From Amoebophrya sp. A120 (taxonomy: Eukaryota; Sar; Dinophyceae; Syndiniales; Amoebophryaceae), in assembly GCA_905178155.1 (NCBI GenBank), contig CAJINV010000019.1:14237-78236 (forward strand): 64,000 bases of DNA. The letters are read 5' to 3'. Below the pieces are notes generated by a model. That model was not told the DNA's origin. It did not search any database and worked only from the letters and a program-made list of their open reading frames with translations. Below, piece by piece: positions 57,601-64,000 of the stretch (position 1 is its first letter; each line of letters opens with the position of its first letter). The translations under genes and the position numbers were made by a program.

Positions 57601-60600
57601 CTTCACCGCGGAAAACGTTCCCGTTTCGTCCGCAGACTCCGAGGCGGAGGAGGAACTGGAAGACGGCTTCTGGGAATCTTCCGCGCCGTTGTTGTCCAGC
57701 AGTGTCGCTTATCAAATGTAAAAATGTCTGGGTCTGGGAACTTGTGATGCTGGGTAGCGTCTCATGATGAAGCTACAAATGCTGGCGCAGCATGACAAGT
57801 TTCTGAGCTCCTACGTGTTGCCTATTCTGCATGACAAACTGCACTTCTGCATCACAGGAAAACGCAGCTCTTGGGTAACGTGCATGACAGATTTAAGAGT
57901 CATGCCAGACAAGCATGACAAACATTAATTCTTCCAGACCCAGACATTTTTGCAATGCATATCGCTTTGAAGGCGTTTTCGTCTTGCTCCACAATTTTCC
58001 TTAACGTCGTATGGCGTTCTCAAATGTTACATGCTCAGCTGTTACATGGATTTGTTATGCAAGAGGGGCAAAAGTGAAAGGAAGGACCTTGCGCGTCTTG
58101 CATGACAGACTTGGCACAGATTTTCGGCCTATTTGGCCTTCTGAAAATTTGTCACGCGAAGCAGCTTGATGGTGTCGATAGTCAAGGCAGTTTTGCATGA
58201 CAAATCCATGTAACAGTTAAGAATGTAACGTTTGAGAACGCCATACGTCGTCAAAGACCGGTTGCTCGAGGTGGATTTGTTCTGCTCTAAAGACAAAATC
58301 GTCGACCCGTCGGACGGAAGGTCTGCCACAGACTGGACATTATTCGTTGTCGTGTTCTCGCCCGGGTTGCTCGGGGAAGAGGCGGAGGGTTGCAGTTGCC
58401 CGGCCCCTCCTGGGTGCGTCACAACCATGGAACTACTCGCCGCTATATTGTGAAAATCATGCTGGCCACCTCGTCGGCCTGAAGAACCAGCGGTTGCACT
58501 CGGGGGGCCCAAGACCATCGGGTTGCTGTTCAACGTTCCAGGAGTCCCTCCTGCCAGTGAGGTCCCCTTCTGCGAAGATGACACATTCTGTGCGGTAGCT
58601 GGGAACAGATTGTCATCCAGAAGACCGTTCAGCGCGGCCGTGGTTGGAGAAGTTTGCTCCTCGTCGTGCTGGTGTGCGGCGGTCGGAAGAATCACTTGCT
58701 GCGGGGACGAGTCTTGGTGACCTGTGGAGTTATATGGTTGCGAGTGTCAATAACAATATGGCCGGAAGTCACGTTTCGTTTTCAGCTCGTAGTACCCGCC
58801 AAGCGAAACAGATTCTCCAACGATTTCCAAAATTCGAAATTTGAACCCACGAGCTGTAGTTGAAGATACACTGTTGCTTCAAAATAAATATCGAGCCTAC
58901 TTACCCCTCTTGCTGCCACTCCGAAACTGGGAGTTCACTGTGCGTCGAACTGGCTCGCGAGGCGACATGCTGGCGGCCGGGTTAATGTAGTCCTCATTTG
59001 CCAGGTTATTTTCGTACCTGCATTGATGTATCAATATGTAGTGTGTGAAGATCTAGAAGCATAATAAAGACCTTGGGAAGAAGATTTTGCAGCAGTGAAG
59101 CATAGAACTTGATGTACCGGTAGTGGGCTACCGCACAGATTATGTCTTCTGATTCTGACTGTGATAAACCAAAAAACATATGATGGTACAACATCGAGAT
59201 CTAGTACGTGCTAAATATGAGAAACACGAACCTTTTGTTCCTCCTCTGAGGGGGCTGCTGGCTCGTCCTAGAAACGTTTCGGCTGCTCAATTCCCGGGAC
59301 GTTGATAGCGTTAAATCGTCCTGCCAGTGCCTGCTAAATTCCGAAATCGACTTCAGCAGGTCGCCCTTTGCAGAGGGATCCATAACGGAGAGAGCGCTGG
59401 CAACCTGAAGGGACGGTCGATAATTATTGCTGTACATAAACTCGTGGTCAGGTGGGGTTTTTCTTTTTACCCTAGGCGCATACATTCTTCCACTTGCCCT
59501 GGGGAGACCGAAGGAATCTTCATAGTATCGATTTACTTAACAACACAAAACTTTCTATCGCACAAGAAAAACATGCATCTTCATGTTCATCTTTAGTACT
59601 GTATGTGTACTATTACCTGTGATAGCAAGTGCTCAGCTGACTTGTTTGCGATGTCCGTACCGCCAGACGCACTCGGCTCTACTCCGCCCTGTTGTTCTTC
59701 CCCTTTTTTCGGAACAAGTACACCGGTATGACTAGTACTTTTCGCCTGCTGTACTGCCGCTGGCGCAGCGGGAGCTGCCCCTCCAGCATGATTTTCCGGG
59801 GGAGCGGAGCTAACTCCCGCGTGGATCGCCATCCGGCTTAAGAGATCTAAATCCGATTTCATTTCCAACTCGTAGTTTCTCAGTCGCGTGTAGGATTCAT
59901 ACCCTGGGGATCCGTACGTCGGCACATGCTGCTGTGTTGTGGTTGTCGTGGTTTTCTTTGTGGTAGTACCCTCTCCTGTGGTCTGCCCTTGAGGTTGCGA
60001 AGAACTACCGGGAGGCGGTTGGGAGGGCTGGTTGTACCTTTGATAAAGCGCAGACTCGGTGAGCTTCCGTTTGTTATATACGTACGTTTTTGATACGTGC
60101 TCAGGCTGTGGCTGACCCGGACGCTGTCTGCTATGCATGCAAAAAAACGCTGCAAGCATGATAAAGTTAAAGAAAATGACCCAATCTATTACCTCGCCCT
60201 TTCCGCATCGCCCTGCTGTTTTTTCTTTTCCTTCTCCTTTACCGTCCACTGGATTGCGCTCAAAGGGTCCCTATCAAGTGTAAAAATGTCTGGGTCTGGA
60301 AGAATGCAAGATTTGTCATGCATATTTCTCATGACCCATGAAGCCTGTAATGCATGACCTAGCGTCGCAAACTTTTAGAGGGCTTTCTGATGCACCTTCC
60401 GCATGAGAAATGCCCTGTCCGTGTAGCACAAATTGTAGCTCTCTTGCTGGTTATGCAATGCAAATTTTTTTAGAGTCCAAAAACAGCATGACAAGTTCCA
60501 ACTCTTCCAGACCCAGACATTTTTACATTTGATAGTCCCGTCGCTTTTCCGCATTTCGGTACATTTCGGTATGAACTGCAAAAGTGTCTGGGTCTGGAAA

Positions 60601-63319
60601 GCTGGAACTTGTGATGCTACCTTTGAACTTTACATAAAATCTGTATTGCATGAACAGCATAAGAGGTGCCATTTGTGCTACGCGGAGAGGGCATTTCCCA
60701 TGCGGTATGAGCATCAGAAAGCCCTCGCAGAAAATCTGATGCTAGGGCATGCATCACAGACCTCATGGGTCATGGAAAATCTGCATGACAAACTTCTGCA
60801 TTCTTCCAGACCCAGACATTTTTGCATTTGATATTCGGCGCGCTGCTGCAAGAACCGATCCGTGGAGTTTCTGCCGTAGGTTGTGACCCCCTCCTGAATT
60901 TCCTTCACTAAGTCTTCCAATGTGGTAATGTCGACCGTTTGCGGTGCGTGCTGCAGGTAGTTCTCACCGGTATTTTGTTCGTAGCCAATACCAATAGTTT
61001 AATATCAAATGTAAAAATATCTGGGTCTGGAAGAGTCATGCTGTCTTTGCATGACACAGAAGGTCTGGCATGAAAGCTCTGGCATCACAGGTTTCGAAAA
61101 GCTTCCGCAATGCCGAATCCGCATGACAAATCCCCTATTTTTCTGACAGAAAGCGGGCAGCTTTTGCTACGTATGCATGAGAGACTTTTCTGTGTTCTGA
61201 AATACGCATTACAAGTTGCATTCTTCCAGACCCAGACATTTTTACATTTGATATAGTTTCTTGGTTCTCCACATCCATGACCCCTCCACCACCGCTATTG
61301 AGAGGAAACGTCCCCCCTCACCATATCGAAAGGGCGCGCTTTTCAAAATTTGCGATGCTGATTTGTGGCCACAGATCCAGTCTGTCTTGCAAGAGAGCAA
61401 AGCCAGGGCTTCCGCTGCATTTCGCAGGCGATTTGTATTGCTGCTACGCTACCAGGGTAGACGTCTGCCATGCTAAGTGCCTACCCCATGCCACCCCTTT
61501 CCGGGTGTTGTATCTGTCTGCAGCCCTCTACCGCAAGACAAATCCAATTTGCGCACACAAATCCTGCATCACAGATTTCCATTTCGATTTGGGGTGGTGG
61601 CTTCTTTCACTTTGCTAACCGCCCCCGCCCCCCGCCGGCGCCGCGCATCCCCAGGTAAATTTCGAGTTCCACGCATTCTCGCTCTCCTGCCGCACGTCCG
61701 TATTGACGATGAGCTGTTGAGACACAAGGCTGCGCTTCTTCGGGTTGAAATTCTGCCTCTGCTGTATTACAATGAAAAATGCCCCCACCCCAGAACTTGG
61801 CAGCATTTGTATTGCTGCAAACCTTTCATCGAATAGAAACATTCGCCGTCTTGCATATCTCAGCATCACAAATTTTTCATGCTGAATAGCACAAATTTGT
61901 GTTGCAAAGGAGCCCAACAGCAAATCTGTTATGCAAAAGACACGTTGCGCACCTAGATTCTGCATCAGAAATACTCGCAATCCTTTCATGCAAGACAAAA
62001 AGCTTTCATTTGGAAACTTTGCATGACAAACTTTTGCAAATTTCAGGGTCGGGGCATTTTTCATTGTAGTATGCTGCTCCTCCACGTACTTCCGACACTG
62101 GTTTGCGAGCGAGCGATATCAACTGGAAATACGTCTGGATCTGGAAACTTATGATGCAAGGAAGGGAATAGTGAAAACACTGTATAAAAAATGCGCTGCC
62201 CAACATGACAAGTTTTGCTATGTTGGTTCTGCTTCTGAGTTGCGTACTCCGCATGAGAAACTGCGTTTTTGCATGGCTGGCAAGCGGAGTTCTTCGCGGC
62301 CACGCATTACAGAGTTCCGAGTCATGCCAGACGAGCATCACATTCACAAATCTCGCATTCTCCCCGACCCTGACATATTTGCAGTTGATAAGCGACAGGC
62401 GTCTTTGGAAATCGCTTCCGGGTACTGCGAGCCCACGCGGTGCAGGAACCGCTCCCAATTGCGGCCAAGCGACGAAGATTGGGATGTAGACGAGGACGAA
62501 GAAGAACCGTGCTCGCTCGTGCCGACCTATCCTGTGTAAAAACGTTCCCACCTCCCCAGAGGCAAGATGGAAAATCTGCTACACAAATCAGCCAGCTTTG
62601 GTTGTTGCGCATGACAAGTTTTGCCTCGTAGTGTAATGCTGTTTAGCTGGTCCAGCAGCATCACAGATCTAGCATATCATGCTTATTGGAGCATGACAAA
62701 TTCCGAAACACAAGTAGAAAATGCTTCTCATGGGGCTGCGCATGAGAAACATTCTCAGCATGCGGATTAGCATTACAACTATGGGGTGGGGACGTTTTTA
62801 CTCAGGATACGACCACGTCGTTGCACACTTTTTTGAAGTCTTCGTTCCGCTTCCGCGCGTAGTCGTTTTCCCTTTGCAGGTATCAAGTGCAAAAGTGTCT
62901 GGGTCTGGAAGAATGCAGACTTGTCATGCATATTTTGTATGATGATTGATGCCTCTAATGCATGATCTAGCAACACAGATTTTTAGAGGGGTTCCTAATG
63001 CCTATTCCGCATGAGAAATGCCCTCTCCACGTAACACAAACTGGAGTCCTGTTGCTGGTCATGCAATACAGATTTTTTTGGAATCCAAAGACAGAATTAC
63101 AAGTTACAATCCTCCAGACCCAGACATATTTGCAATCCATAGCAGGCCGAAAACTTGGGACTGCCCTTTGACTTCGAAAAAGGTGCGCTGCTGGTTCCGT
63201 GCGGTTTGCCGAATCTGGAGTTTCTCTTTGTACTTGCGAATTTCCAGATCCAGCTCGTCTCGCCGCTGCTCCAGCTGCAGGAAAAGGTCGCCCGAGTCAG
63301 CGACAAACGAGGACGTCAT
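54691..63319 (-). CDS. 1518-aa coiled-coil and low-complexity protein, unknown function
   Basis: Eighteen exons: 63147-63319, 62815-62880, 62396-62527, 62077-62116, 61623-61764, 61260-61295, 60839-61000, 60540-60569, 60193-60271, 59617-60130, 59232-59404, 58905-59017, 58251-58721, 57967-58009, 57127-57709, 55992-56799, 55794-55839, 54691-55636. The sum is 4557 nt, exactly 1519 codons. Five GT-AG introns (one of 62 bp) and twelve introners. The start MTSSFVADSG leads into a coiled coil (FLQLEQRRDELDLEIRKYKE) and a charged helix YARKRNEDFKKVCNDVV. A helical segment TLEDLVKEIQEGVTTYGRN and a predicted helix KSISEFSRHWQDDL follow. The rest is Ser/Thr/Asn/Gly-rich, with an acidic patch SDSEDDEEEN. 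A scaffold or cytoskeletal role is plausible, but I recognise no family. Exon 8 is only 30 nt. Confidence 0.88.
55637..55788. mobile_element. Family-B introner
   Basis: TSD CCTCG at 55632-55636 and 55789-55793. Spliced host reads MDE|GMSDD. It is open in the host frame, so a simple ORF search reads through it. Confidence 0.94.
56800..57121. mobile_element. Family-D introner
   Basis: TSD TTATT at 56795-56799 and 57122-57126. Spliced host reads AAN|KGSKS. Confidence 0.93.
57710..57961. mobile_element. Family-A introner
   Basis: TSD TCGCT at 57705-57709 and 57962-57966. Spliced host reads FK|ATLLD. Confidence 0.93.
58010..58245. mobile_element. Family-E introner
   Basis: TIR ATGGCGTTCTCAAATGTTAC. 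TSD CGTCG at 58005-58009 and 58246-58250. Spliced host reads SLT|TLRKI. Confidence 0.93.
60272..60534. mobile_element. Family-A introner
   Basis: TSD GTCCC at 60267-60271 and 60535-60539. Spliced host reads KRR|DPLSA. Confidence 0.93.
60570..60833. mobile_element. Family-A introner
   Basis: TSD TTCGG at 60565-60569 and 60834-60838. Spliced host reads QRA|EMYRN. A 30-nt exon separates it from its neighbour at 60272. Confidence 0.93.
61001..61253. mobile_element. Family-A introner
   Basis: Direct repeat TAGTTT at 60995-61000 and 61254-61259, with two extra A at the low end. Spliced host reads NQE|TIGIG. Confidence 0.9.
61296..61617. mobile_element. Family-D introner
   Basis: TSD ACCGC at 61291-61295 and 61618-61622. 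Spliced host reads GGG|GGVMD. TIRs diverged (GGGGTGGTGGCTTCTTTCAC at one end). Confidence 0.88.
61765..62071. mobile_element. Family-J introner (single copy)
   Basis: TIR TATTACAATGAAAAATGCCC. TSD TGCTG at 61760-61764 and 62072-62076. Spliced host reads VEE|QQRQN. TIR partly resembles family D. Confidence 0.9.
62117..62390. mobile_element. Family-A introner
   Basis: TIR slightly diverged (CGTCTGGATCTGG and CCCCGACCCTGAC). TSD AGCGA at 62112-62116 and 62391-62395. Spliced host reads ACR|SLANQ. Confidence 0.91.
62528..62809. mobile_element. Family-C introner
   Basis: TSD CGACC at 62523-62527 and 62810-62814. Spliced host reads DVV|GTSEH. Confidence 0.93.
62881..63141. mobile_element. Family-A introner
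   Basis: TSD GCAGG at 62876-62880 and 63142-63146. Spliced host reads VFG|LQREN. Confidence 0.93.
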
Positions 63320-64000
63320 GTTTGTCCAGATTTTTAGGAAAGTAAAATTTTCTACAGCATCAACAAGAACTGATCAACAAATTTTACATTAGAAGTTGTG
63401 GACGGAAGTTAGAAGTAAGTACAAAACGTAGGTGTTGTCTGCTTGTTTGGCAAACACACTGCGATTACATCTTCGAGCAGGAGATTTTTTTTTTGGCCAG
63501 ATGGTGCATCATCAATGCAGGAGCAACCCAACTCTCTTCGCCCGGGACCGCCCTCGTCGTGTGGTCACAACATTCTTTATCCGCCTGCACTTGGGCGAGA
63601 TGTGCTCTTATTATTGAAACTACACGACAGTTAAACTTGTTGTAAAAGCACTCTGTTTGTGAGAAATTTCAATTTGCACCGCTCCACATCGTAGTTTGCT
63701 CTCGAAAGTTTTAATGTTTTCGAAGAGGCAGCGCAGCCGCCGGTCTTGTTGCTGCGTGCGGTTAACATACTAAGTTCTATTTCTACGTAGCGTACTGCAC
63801 CTACTCACGAAGAGAGACGACGGAGAGGCTACAGAACAATTGGGTTCATGTTTATACGGTATAGAAAAAAAACACTTAAAGTGTTTTTTATGAGCAGAGG
63901 AGGCGCAGACGAACGAACAGAGACCGTGGCATCTTTGGGAATGACTTGCTCACGTCGGTCAACAACGTCGAACCACGAAAAGCGGAGGCCGAATTTTTTT
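63320..64000. other. 5' flank of the coiled-coil gene, with a short perfect palindrome
   Basis: No gene seen. AAAAAACACTT, one A, and AAGTGTTTTTT form an 11-bp-arm inverted repeat at about 63867-63889. It could be a cruciform or hairpin site; no function can be assigned. Confidence 0.6.

Noticed and set aside
1092-63141. Peptides such as VWVWK, MSGSG and SRPRH recurring in many ORFs
   Set aside because: These are translations of the family-A terminal repeat, not a protein motif.
1092-63141. Regularly repeated short sequences as a CRISPR array
   Set aside because: The repeats are paired inverted ends of introns in a eukaryotic genome, with no spacer series and no cas genes.

Overview
ORGANISM. 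This is nuclear DNA of a eukaryote. Every gene I can model is cut by many introns, and most of those introns are short mobile elements (introners) with terminal inverted repeats (TIRs) and target-site duplications (TSDs). The proteins (multi-KH protein, Ser/Thr kinase, mitochondrial carrier, PLP enzyme, EF-hand protein) are generic eukaryotic. Dense introners with inverted and direct repeats and non-GT-AG boundaries have been described in Amoebophrya (Syndiniales, parasitic dinoflagellates). Together with a one-strand gene array this makes an Amoebophrya-like syndinian the best guess; that is inference and was not checked against a database.

LAYOUT. All twelve gene models lie on the minus strand. 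From right to left they are: a 1518-aa coiled-coil/low-complexity protein (63319-54691); a tail-anchored TPR protein (52702-50551); a protein kinase (49663-46062); a mitochondrial carrier (45127-43212); a 1588-aa helical-repeat protein (41190-34029); a cystathionine synthase/lyase-type PLP enzyme (33180-28720); a 101-aa membrane protein (27488-26642); a secreted EF-hand protein (25319-21361); a two-TM acidic protein (16592-15579); a membrane-anchored helical-repeat protein (15472-11671); a six-KH-domain RNA-binding protein (10069-4606); and a Rossmann-like protein truncated near the left edge (3398-1344). Gaps between genes carry no convincing genes; two of them are GC-rich islands (about 41.6-42.8 kb and 53.0-54.3 kb).

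INTRONERS. I place 59 introner-like elements in eleven TIR families (A-K), all inside coding regions. Nearly all obey one rule: a direct repeat of usually 5 bp, then TAT...ATA, then the same repeat. Removing the element plus one repeat copy restores the reading frame. Seven multi-exon models are exactly divisible by three when joined this way (two of them, the kinase and KH genes, only in part). Families differ in their ends but share an inner motif ATTTGTNATGC / GCATNACAAAT. Ordinary GT-AG introns are interspersed and are the only kind in the TPR gene. Two elements are oversized: a 1048-bp family-B element with about 0.9 kb of cargo, and a family-A element with a 332-bp insertion between 17-bp direct repeats.

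REARRANGEMENT. Bases 1-1328 are an inverted copy of 27107-28434. The left copy joins the first exon of the small membrane-protein gene to the end of the Rossmann-like gene, and the junction falls inside a family-A introner. This is either introner-mediated recombination or an assembly fold-back. The genes share no evident pathway; the window reads as a one-directional housekeeping array invaded by splicing-dependent mobile introns.
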